From Reichenbachiella sp. (GTDB lineage: Bacteria; Bacteroidota; Bacteroidia; Cytophagales; Cyclobacteriaceae), in NCBI RefSeq assembly GCF_033344935.1, contig NZ_JAWPMM010000001.1, positions 434,001 to 498,000 of the forward strand: a stretch of 64,000 bases of DNA. Direction: 5' to 3'. A program made the position numbers and the translations under genes. The first letter of the stretch is position 1. Every line of letters begins with the position of its first letter. Below, piece after piece: positions 43,366 to 50,554 of the stretch. The notes under the pieces are model-generated. The model saw only the letters and a list, made by a program, of their open reading frames with translations, was not told the DNA's origin and did no database searches.

Positions 43366-44150
43366 CTGTAGCCATTCTTCAGTCCAACCTCCACTGGGAG
43401 AATGTAGACGCCAATCTGGCGATGTTTGAAGAACAAATCTGGAGCATCACCGAACCGGTAGACCTCATTGTGCTTCCTGAAATGTTCAACACAGGGTTTT
43501 CGATGACCCCAGAAAAATTGGCTGAAGTACCTGGTCTGAAAACACATAAATGGCTACTCCAAATGGCCAATCAAAAGAAAGCACTAGTCGGCGGAAGTTA
43601 TATCGTGAAAGAAGGAACAGATTATTTCAACCGCTTTTTTATGGCATTTCCTGACGGCTCATTTCAAACCTATGACAAGCGTCACTTGTTTTCCCTAGCA
43701 AAGGAAGAAATGTTTTTCAAAGGGGGCACAGAAAGACTTATAATAGAATACAAGGGCTGGAAAATTTGCCCATTGGTTTGTTATGATCTGCGCTTTCCCG
43801 CCTGGGCGAAAAACAAATTCGATAAGGTGAAAAATTCTTTTGATTACGATTTGTTACTTTATGTGGCCAGTTGGCCGAAGCCAAGAGTCAACGCTTGGGA
43901 TACGCTGCTAAAAGCTAGAGCTATCGAAAATCAAAGCTACACGTTAGGCTGCAACCGAATAGGCGAAGATGGAAATGGCTATGCCTATGTGGGACACAGT
44001 GGAGTGTATGATTATTTGGGTGAGACGCGTGATTTTAAGGACAATCAAGAAGGTATCATTATACAAAAGCTACTGAAGTCTCAACAGGATGAATTTAGAA
44101 CGAAGTATCCTTTTGTGGCAGATAGTGATGAATTTGAAATTAAGAACTAG
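43353..44150 (+). CDS. Nitrilase-family omega-amidase (YafV-like)
   Basis: A 265-residue C-N hydrolase. The catalytic triad is visible: Glu43 (VLPEMFNTGFSM), Lys in YDKRHLFSLAKE and Cys in ICPLVCYDLRFPAW. This Glu-Met-Phe...KRHLF pattern fits YafV, which hydrolyses 2-oxoglutaramate and similar omega-amides. The true start is the ATG at 43353 (MSDLTVAILQ), inside the end of the aminotransferase gene; a longer frame from 43305 was discarded. Position next to a YbdL-type transaminase supports the assignment. It ends with a four-base overlap with the stop of the converging gene. Confidence 0.9.
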   Translation: MSDLTVAILQSNLHWENVDANLAMFEEQIWSITEPVDLIVLPEMFNTGFSMTPEKLAEVPGLKTHKWLLQMANQKKALVGGSYIVKEGTDYFNRFFMAFPDGSFQTYDKRHLFSLAKEEMFFKGGTERLIIEYKGWKICPLVCYDLRFPAWAKNKFDKVKNSFDYDLLLYVASWPKPRVNAWDTLLKARAIENQSYTLGCNRIGEDGNGYAYVGHSGVYDYLGETRDFKDNQEGIIIQKLLKSQQDEFRTKYPFVADSDEFEIKN

Positions 44151-46318
44151 TTACCACCGCCAAGCAATATTTTTACCGTACACTGTTGGTTCCCAGTGCT
44201 AGCCTTAGCGAGATAGAGCCCATCCTCGAGATTACTCAAATCAATGGATTCGGTGATATAACTGGCGAGGTTTAGTTCAGCCACTTTGCTTCCTGCTAAA
44301 GAATAGATTTCCACGAGTGTGTTTGATAAGTTGGATTGAAAACTGATTGTTTTATCTTTTGAACTAGGAACGGGGAAAGCCTTAAGTTTTAGTGAGGTTT
44401 CTCCTGATGTACCACTTGTAGCCAGAAGTCTAAGCCCTCCCTGAATGCTCCCAATGACTATCACATTTCGACCCAATAATTCAGCAGAAGCAGGCTTGGA
44501 GATTCTACCTAATCGTGTGGAAACAAGAACTTCCGAATTTGGAATGTTAACCAAAGATTCTTGTGCTGAACTATTACCAGAATGATAATCCGAATAGATT
44601 TTTATTTTTCCTGTTCGGTCTGTTGTAATTAAGTCTGTTTCGGAGTTGCCATCAAGGTCCCCTATTGCAATTGATAAATTACTTCTATCATTATCAGCAG
44701 TCAGCCCTAAAAAATTTTCTGTATCCAACATGAAAATTGTTTGAGTTGAAGACCCCGTATTGCTATAATAATTGAGTTGGCCATTGGATAAACCCAGCAA
44801 CAAATCAGGCAATCCATCTTCGTCTATGTCGTCCAGCACATAGTCATCCAATCTGGAAATTTCGGTATCAAGAAATTGAATTCGCGAAGGGTCTAGAGTG
44901 GTTAAGGATTCGCCTTGATTTAATATATAGGCTAGTTGGGTCTCAAGCGCATTATTCACGAGTGAAAACACTAAGTCTAGCTTTTGATCATTATTAAGAT
45001 CAATAAATTGAGGTTTTATTTCAGTGTATTCAAGCGTCGACAAACCATATAGGTCATCCGTTTGCCATTCCAGCCCGGTGGCGCTGGCTCGGTAATAAGT
45101 GAGGGTGGAACTGTATTCATCATCTATCAGGCTACCTGCATTTCCAATCACCAAATCGTTTAATCCGTCTCCATCGACATCCACAATGGCTGGATAGGCA
45201 AACTCACCCACATCAATCATTTGGTCTTGTAAGAAAACACTAGAGTTTTCGAATTGATTTTCTGATGAAGACCCTCCGTTTTCAAAAAGGAAACTCGACA
45301 TTTTAAAGTCTATGTCACGAGCTGAGTTCGATCTTTCATTGCTGGATACGAGAATGTCTTTTTTTCCATCGAAAGTGACATCCTCAAAAAAAGCAGAAGG
45401 GAAAGAAGTCAAGCCAATGTTGGAGATGAGGGAAGGAAACCGGTTGTCGAAAGTGGTGAATGATGCTTCAGTGAGTGTTCCAATATTATTGGAGTAATTA
45501 AGGTTTTCACATGCTTCCTGACTCAACACTAAATCCATTTTCCCATCCCTGTCATAATCCAAGGAGAGCAACGCTTTTCCTCCAGCGTGAAGGATTCTTC
45601 CTGAGGATGGACAAGGTTGGTTGACTAAAAAGGCATCGCATCCGCAGTCTAAAATATTACCGTAAGTTCGAGTGACTCTAACAAAGTCTAAGCCACAGGC
45701 GCCTGTGTTTTCTATCGACTGGTTTTGGTGAAATTCTATTTGGCTACTCGAAGCAAAGTCAAAAACTAAAATGTCTAAATCTCCGTCACCATCTAGATCC
45801 GCAATGGACGGAATGTCTGTAGGGTTGAAAAACAAATTGATAGAGGAGCTGGAGCCTTGTGTTTTTAGCGGGTTGGCTATTTCTTGCCAAGAAACGTTGT
45901 TTTCCGTCCCTAAATTTTTAAACACTCGAATCCCCTGACCAGTATATGTAAACAGATCCTTTTGACCGTCGCAGTCATAATCAGCTAGTACCACCCAATG
46001 TTGAATATCTTCTGGGAATAGAAACTCAAAATGCGCCTGATAGACATATCTATCACCAGTATTTTCGAACCCATTTATTTTATCTGAGGATCGGTCAAAA
46101 AGGATCAGATCCAAATCTTTATCTCCATCCAAATCTATGGTTTGGTATTGGGCACTGTTGATTCCACCTGCAAAAGCTAAGTCAAGTGTTGTTTCGTTAT
46201 AAGTAACAGAAGGTTGGATGAATTCGAGTTCAACTTGTGCCAGAAGCGTCTGGCATAAAGTCAGCAGGATCAAGAAGAAGAGGGAAATTCTGACCATAAT
46301 CATTCGGCGCTCATGCAT
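44147..46318 (-). CDS. Secreted FG-GAP/VCBS-repeat protein with T9SS sorting tail
   Basis: A 723-residue secreted protein. Signal peptide after a few basic residues (MVRISLFFLILLTLCQTLLAQ); the ATG may be at 46318, 46303 or 46297. The body holds FG-GAP/VCBS-like calcium-binding repeats: DLDGDKDLDLILFD, ADLDGDGDLDILVFD, VDVDGDGLNDLVIGN, DDIDEDGLPDLLLGL and GDLDGNSETDLITTD, spaced along residues 60-590, suggesting a beta-propeller. The last 75 residues (KLKAFPVPSSKDKTISFQ ... NLEDGLYLAKAS ... KILLGG) match the type A T9SS C-terminal signal, so it should be exported by SprA/PorV and processed by PorU. Function on the surface (adhesion or binding) is inferred only. Confidence 0.85.
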   Translation of the reverse strand: MHERRMIMVRISLFFLILLTLCQTLLAQVELEFIQPSVTYNETTLDLAFAGGINSAQYQTIDLDGDKDLDLILFDRSSDKINGFENTGDRYVYQAHFEFLFPEDIQHWVVLADYDCDGQKDLFTYTGQGIRVFKNLGTENNVSWQEIANPLKTQGSSSSINLFFNPTDIPSIADLDGDGDLDILVFDFASSSQIEFHQNQSIENTGACGLDFVRVTRTYGNILDCGCDAFLVNQPCPSSGRILHAGGKALLSLDYDRDGKMDLVLSQEACENLNYSNNIGTLTEASFTTFDNRFPSLISNIGLTSFPSAFFEDVTFDGKKDILVSSNERSNSARDIDFKMSSFLFENGGSSSENQFENSSVFLQDQMIDVGEFAYPAIVDVDGDGLNDLVIGNAGSLIDDEYSSTLTYYRASATGLEWQTDDLYGLSTLEYTEIKPQFIDLNNDQKLDLVFSLVNNALETQLAYILNQGESLTTLDPSRIQFLDTEISRLDDYVLDDIDEDGLPDLLLGLSNGQLNYYSNTGSSTQTIFMLDTENFLGLTADNDRSNLSIAIGDLDGNSETDLITTDRTGKIKIYSDYHSGNSSAQESLVNIPNSEVLVSTRLGRISKPASAELLGRNVIVIGSIQGGLRLLATSGTSGETSLKLKAFPVPSSKDKTISFQSNLSNTLVEIYSLAGSKVAELNLASYITESIDLSNLEDGLYLAKASTGNQQCTVKILLGGGN

Positions 46319-46344
46319 GCATCGACAATCAAACAGACAATAAT

Positions 46345-46352
46345 CAAAATTA
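46345..46352 (-). promoter_or_regulatory. Candidate -7 promoter box (TAATTTTG) of the T9SS cargo gene
   Basis: On the minus strand this reads TAATTTTG, a match to TAnnTTTG, ending 26 bases before the ATG at 46318. It lies back to back with the plus-strand box at 46368-46375. Confidence 0.4.
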
Positions 46353-46367
46353 TTGGGTGCTGCTCAA

Positions 46368-46375
46368 TATATTTG
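46368..46375 (+). promoter_or_regulatory. Candidate -7 promoter box (TATATTTG) of murF
   Basis: TATATTTG matches TAnnTTTG. It implies a transcript start at about 46382, downstream of the ATG at 46313 and upstream of the TTG at 46403, which supports the later start for murF. The -33 element is not clear. Confidence 0.4.
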
Positions 46376-46402
46376 TGCGTTGCCATACAAATAACAACAA
46401 AT

Positions 46403-47683
46403 TTGGATCAAACCATTTCTTTCCTTTACGAAAAATTTTTAGAAAGTGACGGTGTTTGCACCGACACGCGTTCACTTCAAAAAAATCAAATCTTCTTTGC
46501 GCTGAAAGGAGATAACTTTAATGGCAATACTTATGCCGCTAAAGCCGTAGAAGACGGAGCGCTCTTGGCGGTGATTGATGAGCCGCAAGATCTAGCTAAT
46601 GACAAATTCTATCTGGTAGAGGATGTACTCGAAACTCTTCAGCTATTAGCCAGTCATCACCGTAATCAATTTGATATTCCCTTCTTAGGAATTACAGGTT
46701 CCAACGGAAAAACGTCTACCAAGGAATTGACTGCCCGGGTCATGGCTACGGACCGAAAGGTTCGATATACCCGAGGGAATCTAAATAACCATATAGGGGT
46801 GCCTCTGACACTACTCAGTATTGAGTCAGATACAGAGTTTGCCATTATTGAAATGGGAGCTAATCACATTGGTGAAATAGCGGCGCTTTGCGAAATGGCA
46901 AAACCCACCCACGGTTTGATTACTAATATCGGTACTGCACACATCGGAGAATTTGGTGGGCAAGAAGCCATTATTCGAGCGAAAAGTGAGTTGTTTGATT
47001 ATCTGAGAAAAACAGACGGGATCCCTTTCATCAATATGGATGACCGGGTCTTACAAAATATGTCCAAACGTTTCCCGAATGCAATTACATATCCTAATCA
47101 ATTGTGTTCGCTGAAATCAGCCACTCCTTTTGTCCATTACCAAGATGTACATGGAGAAACCCATGCAACCGAGATGATTGGCGCGTACAATTTTTCAAAT
47201 ATTGCGGCGGCTGTTACAGTTGGAAATTATTTTGAAGTGGAAGAGCCCTATCGGGCTATTGATGGTTATATGCCGGATAATAACCGGTCTCAGCTGATAG
47301 AGTTGAGTTCCAATACTGTCGTGCTTGATGCTTACAATGCCAACCCAGATTCTATTAGAGTAGCGTTGGATAATTTGGCTGTGATAGAGAGCGATCAGAA
47401 GGTGGCTATTCTTGGAGACATGAAAGAACTAGGGGAATATTCGATTGACGAGCATAAAAAAATTATTGACTACGCTGAAACCTTATCGCTTGATGAGGTG
47501 TATTTGGTAGGGAATGATTTTAAAAAGGCTCACAATCATTCGAATTCAAAAGTTTTTGAAAAAATAGAAGAGCTAATTTCATTGCTTCAGAAGCAACCAC
47601 TTTCGGCAGCCACAGTTTTGATCAAAGGTTCGAGAGGCATGCGAATGGAGCAGCTCACAGAACGTACTGACCTATGGACTTAA
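46403..47683 (+). CDS. murF: UDP-N-acetylmuramoyl-tripeptide--D-alanyl-D-alanine ligase
   Basis: MurF adds D-Ala-D-Ala to the UDP-MurNAc tripeptide in the last cytoplasmic step of peptidoglycan precursor synthesis. Seen: the N-terminal domain SDGVCTDTRSLQKNQIFFALKG, the ATP loop GITGSNGKTSTKEL, NLNNHIGVPLTLL, EMGANHIGEI, TNIGTAHIGEFGG and the C-terminal VLDAYNANPDSI and ILGDMKELGEYS. The frame is open to an ATG at 46313, but those 30 extra residues are unlike MurF starts, and a promoter box lies inside them. TTG 46403 (giving LDQTISFLYEKFLESDG) fits better. 426 residues from there. The DUF2461 gene overlaps its end by 10 bases. Confidence 0.92.
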   Translation: MDQTISFLYEKFLESDGVCTDTRSLQKNQIFFALKGDNFNGNTYAAKAVEDGALLAVIDEPQDLANDKFYLVEDVLETLQLLASHHRNQFDIPFLGITGSNGKTSTKELTARVMATDRKVRYTRGNLNNHIGVPLTLLSIESDTEFAIIEMGANHIGEIAALCEMAKPTHGLITNIGTAHIGEFGGQEAIIRAKSELFDYLRKTDGIPFINMDDRVLQNMSKRFPNAITYPNQLCSLKSATPFVHYQDVHGETHATEMIGAYNFSNIAAAVTVGNYFEVEEPYRAIDGYMPDNNRSQLIELSSNTVVLDAYNANPDSIRVALDNLAVIESDQKVAILGDMKELGEYSIDEHKKIIDYAETLSLDEVYLVGNDFKKAHNHSNSKVFEKIEELISLLQKQPLSAATVLIKGSRGMRMEQLTERTDLWT

Positions 47684-48330
47684 AACCCACCATTCAATTT
47701 TTAAAGGACCTTTCAGTCAACAACAATAAGGAATGGTTTGACACCAATAGAAAGACCTACGAAGCCTGCCGTAAGCAGTTTTTAGGGTTGGTTCAAAACA
47801 TCATTGACGAGCTCGCCAAATTTGATCCTGAATTGACCGGTGTAGACCCTAAAAAATGTGTTTTTAGAATCAATAGAGATATCCGATTCAGCAAGGATAA
47901 AACACCATACAAAACCAACTTTGGAGCCCTAATGGGTGCCAATGGGAAAAAGACAGAAGGCACTGGATTTTATATGCACCTTGCACCAGGACAAAATTTT
48001 GCTGGAGGAGGAATTTATATGCCACCTCCTGAAACTTTAGCTGCTATTCGACAAGAAATCGATTACAATCCTGAGGGGTTGAAAAAGCTGTTGGCGTCAA
48101 AGGATTTCAAGGAAACATTTGTAGACATCAAAGGCGACAAGCTAAAGACGGCACCAAAAGGGTATCCAAAGGATCACCCAAACATTGAGTTGCTAAGACT
48201 AAAAAGTTTCTATGTGATTAAAGAATTTAGTGAGAAGGAACTTACGTCTGATGGTTTTTTTGAAGAGTTGGTTTCGACCTATAAAAAGGCCCATGAGTTC
48301 AACAAATACTTAAAAGAAGCAATTAGTTAA
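47674..48330 (+). CDS. DUF2461 (TIGR02453) family protein
   Basis: A 218-residue cytoplasmic protein of the DUF2461/TIGR02453 family, function unknown. Family marks: the start TIQFLKDLSVNNNKEWFDTNRKTY, the FRINRDIRFSKDKTPYKTNFG block, FYMHLAPGQNFAGGGIYMP, and the KGYPKDHPNIELLRLKSF ending. It overlaps the murF end by 10 bases and is thus in the same transcript. The tRNA-Val gene begins 62 bases later with its own promoter. Confidence 0.9.
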   Translation: MDLKPTIQFLKDLSVNNNKEWFDTNRKTYEACRKQFLGLVQNIIDELAKFDPELTGVDPKKCVFRINRDIRFSKDKTPYKTNFGALMGANGKKTEGTGFYMHLAPGQNFAGGGIYMPPPETLAAIRQEIDYNPEGLKKLLASKDFKETFVDIKGDKLKTAPKGYPKDHPNIELLRLKSFYVIKEFSEKELTSDGFFEELVSTYKKAHEFNKYLKEAIS

Positions 48331-48347
48331 AAATATTTCTGAAAAGA

Positions 48348-48378
48348 TTTGGTAATATAAAATCATAATCTATTTTTG
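48348..48378 (+). promoter_or_regulatory. Promoter of tRNA-Val (TTTG - 19 bases - TATTTTTG)
   Basis: TTTG at 48348-48351 and TATTTTTG at 48371-48378 match both elements of the Bacteroidota housekeeping promoter with a 19-base spacer. Transcription should start around 48385, just before the tRNA at 48393. This is the best two-element promoter in the window. Confidence 0.75.
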
Positions 48379-48392
48379 CACACCCAAATAAA

Positions 48393-48467
48393 GGGCGCTT
48401 AGCTCAGCTGGTTCAGAGCACCTCGTTTACACCGAGGGGGTCGGGGGTTCGAATCCCTCAGCGCCCA
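48393..48467 (+). tRNA. tRNA-Val (anticodon TAC)
   Basis: A complete 75-base cloverleaf. The acceptor stem is GGGCGCT (48393-48399) paired with AGCGCCC (48460-48466) plus discriminator A. The D arm is in TAGCTCAGCTGGTTCAGAGC. The anticodon stem CCTCG/CGAGG encloses TTTACAC, giving anticodon TAC (valine, GTA codons). The T arm contains GGTTCGAATCC. The CCA end is not encoded (CAA follows), so it must be added after transcription. It has its own promoter and is followed by a strong terminator. Confidence 0.97.
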
Positions 48468-48468
48468 C
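48452..48468 (+). repeat. 17-base direct repeat, copy 1 (tRNA-Val 3' end)
   Basis: AATCCCTCAGCGCCCAC, the last part of the T arm and acceptor strand of the tRNA. It is repeated exactly at 48622-48638, 170 bases further on. Confidence 0.9.
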
Positions 48469-48473
48469 AATCG

Positions 48474-48510
48474 AAAGCCGCATATCAAACGATATGCGGC
48501 TTTTATTTTT
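48474..48510 (+). terminator. Rho-independent terminator of tRNA-Val
   Basis: AAAGCCGCATATC (48474-48486), loop AAAC, and the exact complement GATATGCGGCTTT (48491-48503) followed by a T-rich tail. It begins seven bases after the tRNA. Confidence 0.92.
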
Positions 48511-48591
48511 TTCAGAAAGTTGTACTTGTATATACTTGATTGAAAAAAATAAAAGGCGGATGAGCGGAGCGAATAAGGCTTGAAGATTGAC

Positions 48592-48643
48592 GACCCATTT
48601 AGCTAATGGGGATCATGAAATAATCCCTCAGCGCCCACTACTT
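48592..48643 (+). repeat. Second copy of the tRNA-Val 3' end, next to a folded segment
   Basis: AATCCCTCAGCGCCCAC at 48622-48638 repeats the tRNA 3' end exactly. Just before it CCCATT and AATGGG form a short hairpin (about 48594-48610), and GGGAT can alternatively pair with the ATCCC of the repeat. There is no complete tRNA here: no anticodon arm can be drawn. It could be the scar of an integration at the tRNA or the remnant of a tandem tRNA copy. Confidence 0.65.
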
Positions 48644-48675
48644 AAAAAGCCATTTCGATATCGAAATGGCTTTTT
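48644..48675. terminator. Perfect 32-bp palindrome, probable terminator
   Basis: AAAAAGCCATTTCGAT (48644-48659) is followed directly by its reverse complement (48660-48675), ending in TTTTT. As RNA it gives a GCCATTTC/GAAATGGC stem with a U run on either strand. It lies right after the second tRNA-end copy, as the first terminator lies after the tRNA itself. Confidence 0.85.
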
Positions 48676-48689
48676 GTTTTTAGAGTTTA

Positions 48690-48783
48690 GTGGTCTGACG
48701 AGTCGCTGCTTGCCTAAATCTAATTACCTTCAAATGCCTGAATAACCTTCAACCGAATCAGGTGTTACCATTCGTCTGACCAC
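48690..48783. repeat. Long fold-back: 12-base arms around a 70-base spacer
   Basis: GTGGTCTGACGA (48690-48701) and TCGTCTGACCAC (48772-48783) pair at 11 of 12 positions. The spacer includes CCTGA and TCAGG, which can pair within it. It lies 17 bases beyond the stop of the leftward helical-repeat gene and may be its transcript end or a small repeat element. Confidence 0.5.
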
Positions 48784-48800
48784 TTGTTTTGGGAAGACGA

Positions 48801-50345
48801 TTAGTGCTTACTCTCGGCCAATTCCTTCACTACCTCATGGAATGGACGACTGGTAATTTTACTTTCCAACCAACTCATTATATCAAAATAAAGTAATGGC
48901 TTCGCTTCAAACTTGTCTTCTAGAAGTCCCTGCAGACTAGTTCTCAAAGTGATCAGCTCTCCCTTCAAATCGAGAGGCATGATGTCTTCTGTCTTTTTCA
49001 AGAACTGCAGAATGATATGGTGGAACTGCCCCAAAATGTTTCGTTGACGTAAATAAACGAAAGCTCGATTTCTCATGGTTTTCAAATTGTCCAAATCTCT
49101 CATATCGTAAAGAACAATCAGATATAAGATGTACGCGAAACTCTTCAAATCTTCACGCAGCTGATCATTCTTATTGTCGATTACTCGATCCAGATAGGCC
49201 AGACTCTTTTCATACTTGCCTAGTCCGAAATATAGGATAGCCGCTTTGTAGAACACCACCAGCTGGTTGTTGCTGTCTACATACTCAAGCGACTCTTCTA
49301 ATTTGCCTAAATAGCGCTCTAGCCTTGGTCCATATTGTTTGAAATCGCCTTCTAAGAAACATTTGTTCAAAGTCTGGATTGTCAAACATCGAACTAGAAG
49401 TTGTTTACTATTGCTATCAATCGCTTTAGCATACAGTTTCTCAAACTCTAGCAGCTCTTCGTAGTAGATACTAAATCTATCTACGTCATTGATTCTAAAA
49501 AGTGATTGCAACAATCTATTAAGTCCTCTTAAGAATTCGGCATGACGAAGGTGTGTAAGATTACTTTCTTTGAAAATGCTGACCCAAATCTCCGTATACT
49601 TTACACATGATTGAAAATCTTGCGTGATATATGAAAACCAATAGTAGGCTCTACACATGTTATACTGCTCACTGAAGGATAAGTGCGTTTTATCATGCTC
49701 TGGCAAGTTGCCATAAAAGATCTTATTGATTTTTTCCAACTCATCTTCGTTACGCGCCATACCACTTCTGAGAAAGTGGGCTTTCATTCGAAGCGCCAGT
49801 GAGAAGAAGGCCTGTGCTACATTGATCTTGCGCAGCAGGCTTTTGGTGTCCTTGTCGAGCTTTAAACAAGTGGTTTGGTCCAGGGACAACATTTGCTGAT
49901 TCTCAATATTTTTTTCGTAGTTGAGAAGTGCTAGTTTGAAAATATTCTTCTTGTAGTTATTCGCCGTAGCCTTGGTCTTTTGCAGCATTTTCATGCTTTG
50001 CTCGTACAGACCTTTTTTGAAAAGCAGTCTGACATAATCCAGATTTTCACGAAGCGAGATATCTACATCCGTTTTTATTTGACTCTGGCGTAGCACCATG
50101 AGCACTTGCTTAAACAGGTGAGATTTCATGTTCGCCATTTGTGAACGCTTCAGATCTGGCATCTTTTTAAAGATTTGATCTTCATCGTAGACCTCCATGC
50201 CCTCTAGGACATCGAACAGTTTTACAAATTTGGCTTCGGCAGGGTCACTTACCTTTCCTGCATATAATTTGAAACTTCGCTTCTCCGATTTGGTCAAAGC
50301 ATGGATCAATTGAAAAAGTGGCTGTGCGTGTGAAGTTTTGGCCAT
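48801..50345 (-). CDS. Conserved cytoplasmic helical-repeat (TPR-like) protein of unknown function
   Basis: A 514-residue protein I cannot assign to a named family. It starts MAKTSHAQPLFQLIHALTKSEKRSFKLYAGK, with no signal peptide. The rest is almost entirely alpha-helical with repeated Leu/Tyr/Ala patterns: EQSMKMLQKTKATANNY, AILYFGLGKYEKSLAYLDRVI and FAYILYLIVLYDMRDLDNLKTM resemble TPR units. Such proteins usually form protein-binding scaffolds. It reads leftward alone; a 209-base gap separates it from the divergent gltB gene. It looks complete and well conserved in style with the neighbours, so it is a real gene. Confidence 0.8.
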   Translation of the reverse strand: MAKTSHAQPLFQLIHALTKSEKRSFKLYAGKVSDPAEAKFVKLFDVLEGMEVYDEDQIFKKMPDLKRSQMANMKSHLFKQVLMVLRQSQIKTDVDISLRENLDYVRLLFKKGLYEQSMKMLQKTKATANNYKKNIFKLALLNYEKNIENQQMLSLDQTTCLKLDKDTKSLLRKINVAQAFFSLALRMKAHFLRSGMARNEDELEKINKIFYGNLPEHDKTHLSFSEQYNMCRAYYWFSYITQDFQSCVKYTEIWVSIFKESNLTHLRHAEFLRGLNRLLQSLFRINDVDRFSIYYEELLEFEKLYAKAIDSNSKQLLVRCLTIQTLNKCFLEGDFKQYGPRLERYLGKLEESLEYVDSNNQLVVFYKAAILYFGLGKYEKSLAYLDRVIDNKNDQLREDLKSFAYILYLIVLYDMRDLDNLKTMRNRAFVYLRQRNILGQFHHIILQFLKKTEDIMPLDLKGELITLRTSLQGLLEDKFEAKPLLYFDIMSWLESKITSRPFHEVVKELAESKH

Positions 50346-50554
50346 TGTATTTTCTAAGTATGTAATAGTTTGACAATCAATTCATTATACATTATTGGGT
50401 TAATGTTGAACTTCATATCATTTCTGGATACTTAGTTTTTGCAATATATAAAAAATATAGTTTTACTCCTCAATATCGGAAAACCTCTTGTTAGCAACCC
50501 AAGCAACAATTTCCCCAAAATGAGAGAGGTTATCCTTGTAAGCATTTGATCTAT

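Noticed and set aside
46313-46402. ATG start of murF 30 codons upstream
   Set aside because: The extra residues are unlike MurF N-termini and contain a promoter box on each strand.
48469-48638. Intact integrative element or prophage at tRNA-Val
   Set aside because: The two tRNA-end copies are only 170 bases apart, and no integrase or other gene lies between or near them. At most a scar.
48540-48638. A second, degenerate tRNA gene
   Set aside because: Only the 3' 17 bases match; no acceptor 5' strand, D arm or anticodon arm can be drawn.
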